Notes: a model not told the origin generated them from the sequence alone. Shown: positions 55,547-64,000, counted from the first letter of the stretch. The stretch: 64,000 bases of DNA from Frateuria sp. Soil773 (GCF_001428405.1 NZ_LMSL01000040.1:88122-152121); one strand, 5' to 3'. Numbers and translations are program-made.

Positions 55547-57108
55547 GACGGGATCCTCCGCCGCAGCCATTCTCCGGTCACGCGGTGCTTGCGCGCGATG
55601 GCCTGCGCATAGGCCAGCCCGTCGGCGGCCCGGCGTTCGATGCGGAAGGTTCTGATCGCCGGATCGTCGGGATCAACGGCGCCGACCATGCTCACCGTCT
55701 TCGCGTCGAACATGGACAATTCCGTCAGGAAGGTGACGTACACGCCCAGCGCGTCCAGCGCCGAGAGGGTTCCCATCACCCGGCGGCTCAGGTAGAGCGC
55801 ATCCCTGGCCGTGGTGGACGCGAAGACTTCGTTCATGACGACGAGGCTGTCCGGCGTCGCCTGGTCGAGGATGGTACGTATCCGCACCAGGTCGTCCTTG
55901 AGCTTGCCGCGCAGGCTGGCCACGTCCTCTTCCTTCTCGAAATGCGTGAACAGGCGATCGAAAAGGAACAGCCTGGCCTTGCGGCCCGGCACCGGGCATC
56001 CCAGGCTGGCCAGGTAGTGCAACTGGCCGAACATCCGCGCGAAGGTGGTCTTGCCGCCCTGGTTCGGGCCGGACACCACCAGCAAGCGCTCCGGATCGCG
56101 CAGCGCAAAACCGTTGCGGACGACCAGCCTGCCCTCGTCCAGAAGTTTCCCGGCCAGGACGAGATCGAAGGCGCTATCGGCCTCGACCTCCTTCGACGCC
56201 GCGAAAAGTTCCGGGTAGCAGAAGTCCAGCCCGGCAGCGCGGAAACGCCTGATGTACGAAAGCCACGCCACGTAGAACGAGACTTCGCGATCGAAGCGGA
56301 CGATGCGCTCGTCCAGGAAATCGGCGTGCCTGGCACAATAGGTTTCCAGCGCACGGAACTGCTCCGGAAACAGCAACGCCACCCTGTCGAGTATCTGCTC
56401 CTCCACCTGGTTGAGGGTGGCGCGGTGGCCGAAGCGCGCGCGGTAATCCTTGCCTTCGCTGCGCCGGAATTTCTCGAAGATCCCCGCCACGACGCGGCTG
56501 TAGTCGGCTTCGCCGTTGTACAACCTCACCGTGACGCTGTTGCCCTTGATGCGCAGGCAATAGCTGATATTGGCCAAGCTGACGACGAGTGCACGAGCAT
56601 CCAATGCGAGTTGGGTGAACGCTGGCGACGCGACATACGACTCGACGTATTCGCGCAGCGCGCACATGCCCCGCGACTCGGGCGGGCAAGTGATCTGCAA
56701 GGCCTGGGCGAGACGTCCGACCGCATCGCAGTAGATGACGACGGCCTCAAGGAATCGGCGCTCCTTCCCCGATTTGCAGTACAGCTTGTCGATGCCGGCA
56801 AGCTGATCGCGCATCGCCTGCATCCGCCGGCCGAAAGCCTGGACAGCCTCCAACAGCTGACCGTCCTCGAGATCCCGCATCACTTCCTGGCGGTAGGCAA
56901 CCGCGTCCGGATCCCGCAGCGGCGTGTAGAAGAAGGGTGCAAGGTCTTCGCCGCCATGGTTGGCCGTTGCCGCCTCGACGATTCGGTCGAGGTGCAAGTC
57001 CCGGAAATATGAGGGCGCCGCCTGATCGAATACCGGCGAGGCCGCTACCGGCCCCGGATACAAAATACTGGCAAACGATGGCCAGCAATGGGCCGTGGCA
57101 TTGTCCAC
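55543..57108 (-). CDS. MutS-like ATPase, first of a pair
   Basis: A 521-residue paralogue of the following gene, with Walker A VSGPNQGGKTTFARMFGQ and Walker B SLVVMNEVFASTTARDALY, again without the mismatch-binding domain. The start is GTG 57108 with AAGGAG 8 bases upstream. CAGGC (57115-57111), between them, can pair with GCCTG at the end of the aptamer, so fluoride binding could change access to the start site. The gap between aptamer and start is only about 50 bases. Confidence 0.85.
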   Translation of the reverse strand: MDNATAHCWPSFASILYPGPVAASPVFDQAAPSYFRDLHLDRIVEAATANHGGEDLAPFFYTPLRDPDAVAYRQEVMRDLEDGQLLEAVQAFGRRMQAMRDQLAGIDKLYCKSGKERRFLEAVVIYCDAVGRLAQALQITCPPESRGMCALREYVESYVASPAFTQLALDARALVVSLANISYCLRIKGNSVTVRLYNGEADYSRVVAGIFEKFRRSEGKDYRARFGHRATLNQVEEQILDRVALLFPEQFRALETYCARHADFLDERIVRFDREVSFYVAWLSYIRRFRAAGLDFCYPELFAASKEVEADSAFDLVLAGKLLDEGRLVVRNGFALRDPERLLVVSGPNQGGKTTFARMFGQLHYLASLGCPVPGRKARLFLFDRLFTHFEKEEDVASLRGKLKDDLVRIRTILDQATPDSLVVMNEVFASTTARDALYLSRRVMGTLSALDALGVYVTFLTELSMFDAKTVSMVGAVDPDDPAIRTFRIERRAADGLAYAQAIARKHRVTGEWLRRRIPS

Positions 57109-57158
57109 ACGCCTGACTCCTTCACCCGGAAGACGGCAAGCCGGTCATCCGGAAACGA

Positions 57159-57224
57159 GCAGGCATCATCGGCCACAATGGCGGTTCCCCCCGGAACGCC
57201 GAGGGCGGAGGAATGCCATCTCCA
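57159..57224 (-). ncRNA. Fluoride riboswitch 5 (before the MutS-like pair)
   Basis: Minus strand: TTGGAGATGGCATTCCTCC, a longer variable stem, GGAACCGCC, then CCGATGATGCCTGCTC. The core is conserved but the internal stem is longer than in the other copies. A short leader and possible pairing of GCCTG with CAGGC beside the ribosome-binding site suggest translational rather than transcriptional control. Confidence 0.85.
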
Positions 57225-57383
57225 AGCGTACAAATGTACTACACCATTGCCGGTGGAAGCACCGATACTCTACCTCCGATAGCGGCCCCTAATCACCGAT
57301 GACCATGGGATCGTGACTGAACACCAGCTTCGAGACGCTGCCGACGTCTCAGGATGTCGGCGGTGAGCGACGGCCCTGGCGCC

Positions 57384-58130
57384 TCAGGTTCCGTAGAACT
57401 GGATGCCGTGACGGCATAGCTCGGGCAACGGCTCATCGGGAAGAACGCACATCATCGTGATGGGAAGCGCCAACGGTGGTGACACGGAGCTCAGCTCCAG
57501 CGTGGTGAGCTGCACTATCCGCTCGGTGTTCCCTTTCGTCACCACCAAGGTCAGCAGCAAGAAAACGTCCGAATCGTCCGGCCCACGGTGGGCCTCCACC
57601 AGATAGCCGGCTCGCACGGAGGGCTCACGCTCGTAGAGAGCGCGGAGCGCCAGCACCAAGGCATCCGTCGGCACGGATGGTAGACACACTCCGACCTGCT
57701 CATTCGCCCCCAGCGTTTCTTTAGAAAAGGCGCCAAGCGGGCGGCCTTCCAGGAGAGCGCCGATCTCGGGCGGATAGAACGTCAGCTGATCCCGGTTAGG
57801 GTTGAGTATCAGGGTTGCGCCGCGAGTCAGCTCAAAGAGTCGCCGCCCCGCCATGGCCACGATCATCACCTTGCCCGCGGCAGCCACCACCTCCGCCTGT
57901 TCCCGATCACTGAAAAACGGCAATACCGTCTGTCCGTTGTCGGGCCTGATGAACTGAACGAACCGGATGCGATCGGGTGGCGCGGGTTCGGTAGGCACGT
58001 GCGCATACACCGTGGCCTCCATCAGTGCCTTATAGAAGGCCTGCTCGGCATCCATGATATCTGCGGGGTTCGAAGCAGCCCTCGCGGCTTCAAACAACGC
58101 GTCCAGTGGTGATCCGGCTACCTTGGGCAT
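57384..58130 (-). CDS. SseB-like protein
   Basis: A 248-residue soluble protein with an SseB-type N-terminal domain (AEQAFYKALMEATVYAHVP, VLPFFSDREQAEVVA, LILNPNRDQLTFYPPEI) and a second alpha/beta domain resembling the SseB C-terminal region. SseB proteins were linked to serine sensitivity, but their biochemical role is not known. The 275 bp before riboswitch 5 and this gene hold nothing else clear. Confidence 0.75.
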   Translation of the reverse strand: MPKVAGSPLDALFEAARAASNPADIMDAEQAFYKALMEATVYAHVPTEPAPPDRIRFVQFIRPDNGQTVLPFFSDREQAEVVAAAGKVMIVAMAGRRLFELTRGATLILNPNRDQLTFYPPEIGALLEGRPLGAFSKETLGANEQVGVCLPSVPTDALVLALRALYEREPSVRAGYLVEAHRGPDDSDVFLLLTLVVTKGNTERIVQLTTLELSSVSPPLALPITMMCVLPDEPLPELCRHGIQFYGT

Positions 58131-58238
58131 GGGCGGTCGTCATCTTGGTCATTTGCTAGATCGATTCCATGGGCAGCGGGGAATACGGCTGAAAAAACGT
58201 GCCGCTACACGCGGGCTGTCACACATTTGTTCATGCGG

Positions 58239-58508
58239 TCATTTCACGGTGCGAGGCACTCGTGGCGTTGGCCAGTTGGGCGAAGGCGATCCGTCTATGC
58301 TCATGTCAAAGACTGGCTCCAGGATTAGGTGGGGATCGGCAAGCGCTTGCCACCCCGCATGGAATACATCGCTCGGGCTTGGATAGTGGCGCAGCAGCGT
58401 GCGCGCCTGCTCGCGAACGGCGACAGGAACGCGTCGACTGGCCAGCACTTCTGTCAGAAAACGCCGCGTTTCGACGACAGCCCAAGTGCGTTCGTAAGGT
58501 AGGGTCAT
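58239..58508 (-). CDS. BPSL0761-family protein
   Basis: An 89-residue protein when started at MTLPYERTWAVVETRRFL, which matches the family opening (M-T-x-P-Y-E-R-T). LRHYPSPSDVFHAGW in the middle is also typical. The frame runs 12 codons further upstream. The family is found in Burkholderia and xanthomonad genomes, often near mobile or toxin-antitoxin genes. Function unknown. Confidence 0.7.
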   Translation of the reverse strand: MTLPYERTWAVVETRRFLTEVLASRRVPVAVREQARTLLRHYPSPSDVFHAGWQALADPHLILEPVFDMSIDGSPSPNWPTPRVPRTVK

Positions 58509-58589
58509 GCTCAACTGATCCGTGGTGATGCGTGTGGTCGGCACCCTACGATTTGTTTGACGCCGTTTTGGCGGATCATCCGGGCGAAG

Positions 58590-58955
58590 TTACCCACCGG
58601 CGGGGCTCGTCACGCGTCGGCGTCGTTCGCGGCTGGTGCGGAATGCATCCTCGAAGCGGTCGATGAACTCGTGCGCCGCACCGCGGAAACGTAGCGCATC
58701 GGCAGGTAACGACACACCCAGTTCGCGAGCGATGTCCATGGCGTACTTCACCTGGCTGTCGGTCGGTAGCTGCAGGTCGGTATCAAGGCACGCCGCGAGC
58801 GAGTTCGCAAAACATTCTGATAGGCGCTCGACGAATGCGAGGTCGAACTCGTCGCGACAGGCCCGCTCACGCTGCACCCCAAGTGCTTCCTCGAGCCGAT
58901 CGTCCATCGGCACGGGGATGGACCACTGATCTTCGAACACCAGTTGCAGGGGCAT
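58590..58955 (-). CDS. Hypothetical protein divergent from the XRE regulator
   Basis: A 121-residue protein started at MPLQLVFEDQWSIPVPMDD (58955). The upstream extension of the frame runs through the operator region. The sequence is acidic in the middle, with a basic C-terminal tail. It shares a 127-bp divergent control region carrying two palindromes with the XRE regulator, so it is probably controlled by that regulator. No family recognised; a small regulatory or toxin-antitoxin-like pair is possible. Confidence 0.6.
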   Translation of the reverse strand: MPLQLVFEDQWSIPVPMDDRLEEALGVQRERACRDEFDLAFVERLSECFANSLAACLDTDLQLPTDSQVKYAMDIARELGVSLPADALRFRGAAHEFIDRFEDAFRTSRERRRRVTSPAGG

Positions 58956-59009
58956 GGGTCCGGCTTCCCATCGGTCGGTACGGTGACCAAGTGCGAGGCT
59001 ATCGGAAAA

Positions 59010-59059
59010 ACTACGAATATCGTAGTATCGATGACACGGCAAAGCAACGAATCTCGTAG
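59010..59059. promoter_or_regulatory. Two operator-like palindromes in the divergent spacer
   Basis: CTACGAATATCGTAG (59011-59025, perfect 6-bp arms, extended to 8 by flanking A/T) and CAACGAATCTCGTAG (59045-59059, 13 of 15 matching) have centres 34 bp apart. They lie between the divergent unknown gene and the XRE regulator gene, where an autoregulatory site is expected. Confidence 0.65.
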
Positions 59060-59082
59060 GAGTCCTCTTCCACGAGATTTCG

Positions 59083-59400
59083 ATGCTTCGCGCAGGTGAA
59101 CCGACATCCGTCTTCAGCAAACGCTTGAAGGAGGCGCGCCTGGATGCCGGCCTTTCCCAGCGGGAACTGGGCCTCCTCGCCGGTTTGGATCCGTTTGTGG
59201 CCAGCACTCGCGTCAATCGTTATGAGCTCGACGTCCACGCACCGGACAAGGCCACCGCACAGCGCCTCGCCAAAGCGCTTGGGGTTCCACTCGCCTATCT
59301 CTATGCCGATTCCGATCGCCTTGCACGCATGATCCGCGCCTTCAGCGCGATGGATCCTGCGGAGCAAGATCGGCTTCTAAAAACCATCGAACGTTCGTAG
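59083..59400 (+). CDS. XRE-family transcriptional regulator
   Basis: A 105-residue protein with a Cro/CI-type helix-turn-helix at about 12-70: FSKRLKEARLDAGLSQRELG, then TRVNRYELDVHAPDKATAQRLAKALGVPL. A short C-terminal helical tail ends LLKTIERS. It probably binds the palindromes at 59010-59059 and represses itself and the divergent gene. Confidence 0.88.
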   Translation: MLRAGEPTSVFSKRLKEARLDAGLSQRELGLLAGLDPFVASTRVNRYELDVHAPDKATAQRLAKALGVPLAYLYADSDRLARMIRAFSAMDPAEQDRLLKTIERS

Positions 59401-59444
59401 CCACACCGGCGCTTTGCACTAGCGAGCGCCGATGAGCCCTGACC

Positions 59445-60506
59445 TCACGGCGCGCCCGCGAAGAAGTAGTCGCCCAACTCCTTCTTGAATTGAGCGATTG
59501 CATAGTCACCCCAGGCGGCATGACTGGGATGAGGCTGGTTGATCACGTCGATTGGCCATGGCGCCCGACCAGTCCACTTCGCCCCCGTGATCCGGCGTCG
59601 TCTCACTTTGCGAATCGGTGCACACGCGCGCTCAAGCCATTTCAGCGCTTCTTTGGGCAGTTCGGGAGGCCCGCGGTGTGACGGAAGGCCGTGGCGTACG
59701 GGCTTGGCTGCCTCTTTACCTTCTACAGGAGACACGAGCGATCGCGTTTCTGCCTCCTTAGGAAATGCGGGGTGGTGAGGCGCCCCTAAACTAGGAAGCC
59801 CCCAAGAGCTGGTCCCATCGGCAACAGCTGCAAGATCATAGTTAGAGAGCGACAGTTCTATCCCATCGACCTGGACCCGATCGAGGATCAATTGCCGCAT
59901 CCTCGCAAACAGCACGATGGCGGTCCGCCTCCCTTCCGGCCGTCGATAGAACATCGCCAATGCTGGGGGGATGTGGCGCGCGATCATCAAGACTGTGTGG
60001 TCTCCGTTCTCGATCGCCTCGATGAGCAGTTTCCACAGGGCTGTTACGGCATCAAGCGTACCCAGAACGGCCAGGCAACTTACATGTCCGAGGGTGACAG
60101 GGTTAAAGACCGCTCCCAATGGCCCAAAGCTAAAAGTTGACGTCTTAAAGTGAAGCACGGTGTGAACCGGTTTCGACAGCCCTTTGTAGTAAAGGTCCGG
60201 ATGCAGCAATTCGAAGCGACCAGATCGCAGAAGCGGCCAGATGATGTCGCTGCACACTGGCCACGCCTCTGGCTCGAGGCTTAGGACCTCTTTGAGCGTC
60301 TCCGGGCGCAATGCGTGGTCACCACGCCGGCTCTGTGTTACGCGCCCAGAACTGAAACGGCGCTTATTGGTGTCTCTGACTTGCTTGACGAGCCCAAGGG
60401 CCACTTCGATGTTGTCAGACGAAGCGCTTGGCCGGCGATCGCTTACCGCCTCAATGATCATCACCGATTGAAGAAGGTCGGCTAGGTCTCGTTTGGACTT
60501 TGGCAT
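59445..60506 (-). CDS. Hypothetical protein
   Basis: About 353 residues when started at MPKSKRDLADLLQ (60506). Alternative ATGs lie at 60524 and 60629, and none has a clear ribosome-binding site. The product is soluble, with a hydrophobic central part (FNPVTLGHVSCLAVLGTL) and a basic segment near the C-terminus (RKVRRRRITGAKW). No motif or family recognised. It is divergent from the small gene of the transposition module and may be cargo. Confidence 0.55.
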   Translation of the reverse strand: MPKSKRDLADLLQSVMIIEAVSDRRPSASSDNIEVALGLVKQVRDTNKRRFSSGRVTQSRRGDHALRPETLKEVLSLEPEAWPVCSDIIWPLLRSGRFELLHPDLYYKGLSKPVHTVLHFKTSTFSFGPLGAVFNPVTLGHVSCLAVLGTLDAVTALWKLLIEAIENGDHTVLMIARHIPPALAMFYRRPEGRRTAIVLFARMRQLILDRVQVDGIELSLSNYDLAAVADGTSSWGLPSLGAPHHPAFPKEAETRSLVSPVEGKEAAKPVRHGLPSHRGPPELPKEALKWLERACAPIRKVRRRRITGAKWTGRAPWPIDVINQPHPSHAAWGDYAIAQFKKELGDYFFAGAP

Positions 60507-60718
60507 CGCAGCGTCCGTATGCATGTGAAGTGGATTCGCCTCGCGCGTTGACCCGGATCGGTAACCTTTGGCAGCGGGGCGAGACCTATTCGCGGCCCTG
60601 GATTCGGGAGTGTAGCGATTCTCATTCAATAGCAGTCCCGATGGGAAGGACTAAGACTGTTCTTCCAAAAGATCGCGTCTTATTGGATAAAACCGCGTCA
60701 TTCAACCAGGTTAGGCAC

Positions 60719-61039
60719 ATGTCGCATCCGTCCGCTTCTTTGGAGACAGAGCTGCTTGCTGGCTTACTCGACCAGTGGGGTTATGTGATGGGAAGCGCTG
60801 GGCTGCGAATGGCTTTGGGATTCGCTACTCAACAGGCCCTGCGGCACGCCATCCAAGCTGGCCACGTGCCGTTCCCCGTCTTCACTCTGAAGGGCCGCAA
60901 GGGTCCGTTCGCCAGGACCCACGATGTGGCCGCTTGGCTCGGCTCTCATGCAGCCGACGTTGCAGTGTTCTCGCCGGCAGTGCGAACCGACGAGTCAGCC
61001 ACGCGGGCTAAACGCGCCCGTCGACCAGCCGTGCGCTAG
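60719..61039 (+). CDS. Small putative DNA-binding protein
   Basis: A 106-residue protein. The middle, GSAGLRMALGFATQQALRHA followed by HVPFPVFTLKGRKGPFARTHDVAAWL, looks like an excisionase/AlpA-type winged helix with a selection of residues for DNA contact. A basic tail ends RAKRARRPAVR. It precedes the transposition genes and may regulate them. The frame is open upstream to 60500, and I chose the ATG where protein-like sequence begins. Confidence 0.5.
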   Translation: MSHPSASLETELLAGLLDQWGYVMGSAGLRMALGFATQQALRHAIQAGHVPFPVFTLKGRKGPFARTHDVAAWLGSHAADVAVFSPAVRTDESATRAKRARRPAVR

Positions 61040-61442
61040 TCCTGTCCAACTTGAAATTCGAAGCAAAGGAGGTTCAACACCGAAGAGGCTCTTAATCGAA
61101 CGTCGTCCCTCGCGGCAATAAAAAAAGCCTCCCGGCTGATATCCGAAAAGGCTTTTGAGGTGCCAATGTCTTGGCTGGCCTGTCAGGACAGTACCTCACG
61201 TTGTCGTCGCAACGCAAGCATCTCAACCGGGATGAGGGGCGGCTACGCCCAAGAGGTACCCCAATGATGCGATCTACTGCCAACGCCACCCCCGAATCGG
61301 GGGCGGTGACGTCAATTTTCTGCCTGACGCCTGACAGGCGCGAGCAGCGTTTGATCGGGTGGGCGCGCACGTCCCTCGTTAGCGCGGCGCTCAGTGCCTC
61401 GGTATCCATGCCCTACTCTCCCAACGGATGGGAGAACGCTGC
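61040..61442. other. Gene-free stretch with several hairpins ahead of the transposition genes
   Basis: This 403-bp stretch holds a bidirectional terminator (61118-61157), a CCCCCG-AAT-CGGGGG hairpin (61289-61303), and CGCCTGACAGGCG-type palindromes further right. An open frame on the minus strand (61092-61409) crosses the terminator and lacks coding character. The stretch could hold a transposon end or a small RNA; I cannot place an end repeat with confidence. Confidence 0.35.
61118..61157. terminator. Bidirectional intrinsic terminator
   Basis: Arms AAAAGCC and GGCTTTT enclose about 19 bases. Read on the minus strand the stem is followed by seven T residues; on the plus strand by TTTTG. It can end the small gene at 60719-61039 and also block antisense reads. 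Confidence 0.6.
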
Positions 61443-62138
61443 ATGACTTCCCACAACCCGAATTCCACAAGCAACAAGCCCCCTTACGACGGACGGGAAC
61501 TGAGTCCTAAGGAGGTGCGCGATGAGGACGTTTACACGTTCAACTCGCCCAAAATGGAAGGCAGGCGCACGCGTGTCGCGAAGCTTGCGAATTTGATTCT
61601 TGCACTCCGGCTGGAATTTGACCCGGAGGTAGAAAGCTACATCGAACGCCCAAGGAAGCTCGCCTGCGACAGCGAGACATACGAGTTCTCGTTCTGGTAT
61701 CGCCTTAGGTCGGGACGCGAATTTCTCCCTCTCCTGGTCTCGACCGGCTCCTCCGAGCCTGGGGTTTCGGCCAGCCGGCGTCACCGCAAGGAGCGTCAGC
61801 TCCTTGAAGCCGCAGAACGCGCCCAGTTGCCGCTGAAATTCGAATTCGAGACGGATCTTCTTCAACTCGGCGCCACATTCGCTTCATGGCTCCGGTTGCT
61901 GCCCGGGGTGCAGCTCGCTTCACGGTTCAAGCACCGGTCCGATCTTCGCGCGCGCATCCTCGACGTCGCCAAACGCTTTGATCGCGTGCGGATCTCGCAA
62001 ATCATCGGTGCGCTCGATGGGTTCCCTCCCGGTGACGTCCGCTGCGTGATTGCCGACTTGATTCATGCCGGCCAGCTGTCGATCGACCCGAAGTCGCAGT
62101 TGACAGGACACTCGATTGTCCAAGTGAGGCGCGCGTGA
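61443..62138 (+). CDS. TnsA-like protein without a clear catalytic triad
   Basis: A 231-residue protein. Residues about 35-130 resemble the TnsA endonuclease domain pattern (LALRLEFDPEVESYIERPRKL, then YEFSFWYRLRSG), but the acidic and lysine residues of the PD-(D/E)xK site are not in place. The C-terminal part (RARILDVAKRFDRVRISQII) looks like the TnsA winged-helix domain that contacts TnsC. Start at 61443 because GGGAGA lies 7 bases upstream. Its stop overlaps the integrase start (GTGA). Assignment rests on pattern and context and is tentative. Confidence 0.5.
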   Translation: MTSHNPNSTSNKPPYDGRELSPKEVRDEDVYTFNSPKMEGRRTRVAKLANLILALRLEFDPEVESYIERPRKLACDSETYEFSFWYRLRSGREFLPLLVSTGSSEPGVSASRRHRKERQLLEAAERAQLPLKFEFETDLLQLGATFASWLRLLPGVQLASRFKHRSDLRARILDVAKRFDRVRISQIIGALDGFPPGDVRCVIADLIHAGQLSIDPKSQLTGHSIVQVRRA

Positions 62139-64000
62139 AGAAGAAGGAGATCGCTGCCCCACCCTTCTGCGTTGAGATGGACTACCCGAAGCCAAGCCGT
62201 GAATACGTCAAGAAAAAGTACTTGGCCGATTTTGACAAACGTGTGCTCGCCTTAAGCGCAGTCCTCGACGGAGCGTCCGTTCAACAGGCAGCCAAAGCAC
62301 ACGGCGTCGACCGCACGACGTTGTCGGGCATGATCGAAGCCGTCGCGAAGATCGCCCCGGACGGCAAACCATTCGGCTACCGGGTGTGCATCCCGTGGTA
62401 CCGGGTGACGGATTCCGAAGTGCTCGAAGCCGAGGTTCCTCTGGCACCGGGCGCAGGGGCATTCACTCAGTTACTCGTCGCCCTACCGGAGCTCAAGGCG
62501 ATCGTAAACAGCTATAAGGGCAAGCTCCCGTCGCATAACGATCCCAGCCCGAAGTTTGATGTCTTCTTCAAGAAATTCGTTGCGTATCTGAAGGGCAAAG
62601 GGCTCGAATGTCTCTACCCGCTGAACTGTTGGGACAGCGGCCGTCGGGCACTCCAAAACTGGATCAAGCGAGAGCGTAAGGCGCTACTCGACGCTCAAGT
62701 CGCAGAAAACGAAGACGTTGATTTTATGCTGGCCCGCGTCGATCAACTCTTCAAACTGCAGCCGCTTGATCGCGTCGAGGTAGACGGGCACATCATTGAC
62801 GTCGAGTGGCATGCTCAAGTCCCGACAAAAGATGGCAAGTGGACCGCCGAACAGATAAGCGGCATATGGATCTTGGTAGCGATCGACGTCGTGTCGCTGG
62901 CCGCATTCCCATGCACGTTGGTCATCGGGCCCGCCTATGACCGCTATGACCTCCTCGATGCGTTCGCGAACACGCTGCGACCATGGAAGCCGCGAGAGCT
63001 AATTGTCCCCACACTCCAATACACATTTGGAGCATGGATGCCCACCGTGGCCCGCGACGCGGCCGGCGTGTATCGCCCTGCGTCGGTTGCGGTCGACAAT
63101 GCCCTCGCCCACAAGGCCAAGATGTCCACCGAAAACTTTGGTGACCATCAGTTGGGCGTCATCAACCTTGGATTTCCACACGTACCCGAAGGACGTCCCA
63201 ACATTGAAGCGTTTTTCAAGCGCCTGGAAGAAGCAGTACTGAGGCTTTTGGCTGGGGGTTTTCGACCAGCGAAGGAGCGCGGCAGCAAAAAGAGGAAGGT
63301 ATCCACCAAATCCGCCAAGCACCATCCGGTCAATATTGAGGCGCTCCGGGATCTGATGGATGTCGAAATTTCGTCGTACAACGTGACGCCCCACCCGGCG
63401 CTGCAAGACCGCACGCCGCGGGAAGTCTTCGAGGCCCATATCGACGACGGCATGTGGACGACCCAGTCCTTCCTCACCGCTGAGGACGCCGCCGAACTCC
63501 TCGTGCTTCACCAGACCGTGACCATCCGCGGTGACAAGCGCAAAGGTGTGCTCCCGTACGTGAAATTTCAGCACGCGCGGTATCGGTCGTCGAAGTTGAC
63601 CCACCGCTGGGACCTGGTGGGAAAGACGTTTCAGGCCAGCGTAGCCAGTGACTCCGCTCATGAGATGTCACTCTGGGACACCGACGGGAACCTCTTCGTC
63701 GTCCTGCGCGCACTGCGCCCTTGGGGGATTCCTCACAGCCTCCAGCAGCGCAGCGCAATCCTCAAGTGCACCAAACGCGGTCTCCTCTCGATCGAGGGTA
63801 CCGACGACGCTTTGGCCGCCTATCACGCCTTCGTGCGCACCAAGGCTTCTGAAATCCGCTGGGCGGCGGATGCTTATGTGAAAGAAGGCCTCAAGGAAAC
63901 CCAGCAGGCACCTGCTCAAGCCAAGCCATCCTTGCTTGACCACCTCGACTCGCTGTCCGGACTCGCACCGCGCGCGGGCCGCGTCGACCTTCGTCAACGG
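62135..64000 (+). CDS. TnsB/TniA-like DDE transposase, 3' end outside window
   Basis: The frame starts at GTG 62135 and stays open to the window end (about 622 codons). Near the N-terminus is a helix-turn-helix (VQQAAKAHGVDRTTLSGMI). The RNase H-like catalytic core has Asp in VEVDGHIIDVEW, Asp in ASVAVDNALAHKAK and Glu in GRPNIEAFFKRLEEAVL, the DDE triad in order and spacing. A beta-barrel domain with KGVLPYVKFQHARY follows, as in TnsB and Mu A-like transposases. With the gene before it, this is the start of a Tn7/Tn5053-like module; an ATPase (TnsC/TniB) gene is expected just beyond. Confidence 0.82.
   Translation, partial: MKKKEIAAPPFCVEMDYPKPSREYVKKKYLADFDKRVLALSAVLDGASVQQAAKAHGVDRTTLSGMIEAVAKIAPDGKPFGYRVCIPWYRVTDSEVLEAEVPLAPGAGAFTQLLVALPELKAIVNSYKGKLPSHNDPSPKFDVFFKKFVAYLKGKGLECLYPLNCWDSGRRALQNWIKRERKALLDAQVAENEDVDFMLARVDQLFKLQPLDRVEVDGHIIDVEWHAQVPTKDGKWTAEQISGIWILVAIDVVSLAAFPCTLVIGPAYDRYDLLDAFANTLRPWKPRELIVPTLQYTFGAWMPTVARDAAGVYRPASVAVDNALAHKAKMSTENFGDHQLGVINLGFPHVPEGRPNIEAFFKRLEEAVLRLLAGGFRPAKERGSKKRKVSTKSAKHHPVNIEALRDLMDVEISSYNVTPHPALQDRTPREVFEAHIDDGMWTTQSFLTAEDAAELLVLHQTVTIRGDKRKGVLPYVKFQHARYRSSKLTHRWDLVGKTFQASVASDSAHEMSLWDTDGNLFVVLRALRPWGIPHSLQQRSAILKCTKRGLLSIEGTDDALAAYHAFVRTKASEIRWAADAYVKEGLKETQQAPAQAKPSLLDHLDSLSGLAPRAGRVDLRQR

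Noticed and set aside
61092-61409. 105-codon minus-strand frame
   Set aside because: Runs through a strong terminator hairpin at its end and lacks a ribosome-binding site or family.

Overview
The window is GC-rich DNA (mid-60s % by eye) from a member of the Pseudomonadota. The DnaK-CbpA-CbpM set, a BPSL0761-type protein and the style of the intergenic repeats suggest a gammaproteobacterium near Rhodanobacteraceae/Xanthomonadaceae. That assignment is inference; no rRNA or tRNA gene is present to confirm it.

Layout. (1) 1-1945: 3' end of dnaK, then a zinc-finger-less DnaJ-type co-chaperone (CbpA) and its modulator CbpM. (2) 2155-8327: a sigma-54 two-component system (NtrC-type activator, sensor kinase, small protein), then an OFA-type MFS carrier and a 66-residue protein. 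The carrier and the small protein each have the same control region: two GGACA-N3-TGTCC palindromes 23 bp apart and a sigma-54 promoter about 74 bp further on. (3) 8565-10416: a DyP peroxidase with a C-terminal encapsulation tag, overlapping its encapsulin shell gene. (4) 10737-14402: MarC, bestrophin and Kch-type membrane proteins and a small unknown. (5) 14460-27640: a mobile defence island. A divergent TnpT/TnpS-like recombination module is followed by an LA2681-type HEPN protein, a PD-(D/E)xK nuclease with a SEC-C tail, and a 2047-residue STAND ATPase with a Cap4-like nuclease head. An IS5-type remnant and a truncated prenyltransferase/cyclase-like gene mark its right edge.

(6) 28131-57224: a fluoride-response island. 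Six aptamers match the fluoride (crcB-motif) riboswitch. They precede a SNF2 helicase + enolase operon; a UspA + MFS + phosphoglycerate-mutase-like + pyrophosphatase operon; cyclopropane fatty acid synthase; a complex I/hydrogenase-4-like membrane complex without Ni-Fe ligands, joined to a dynamin-like GTPase and a HEAT-repeat protein; a DUF190 protein; and a pair of MutS-like ATPases. A second enolase, a PAP2 phosphatase, a secreted phosphoesterase and a YegD-type Hsp70 lie among them. Enolase and pyrophosphatase are classic fluoride-inhibited enzymes, so the island looks like a coordinated programme of target replacement, membrane energisation and envelope repair. No CrcB or ClC-F exporter gene lies in the window.

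(7) 57384-64000: SseB-like and BPSL0761-like proteins, an XRE regulator with two operator palindromes facing an unknown gene, an unknown 354-codon gene, and the start of a Tn7/Tn5053-like transposition module: a small DNA-binding-like protein, a TnsA-like protein without clear catalytic residues, and a TnsB-like DDE integrase cut by the window end.
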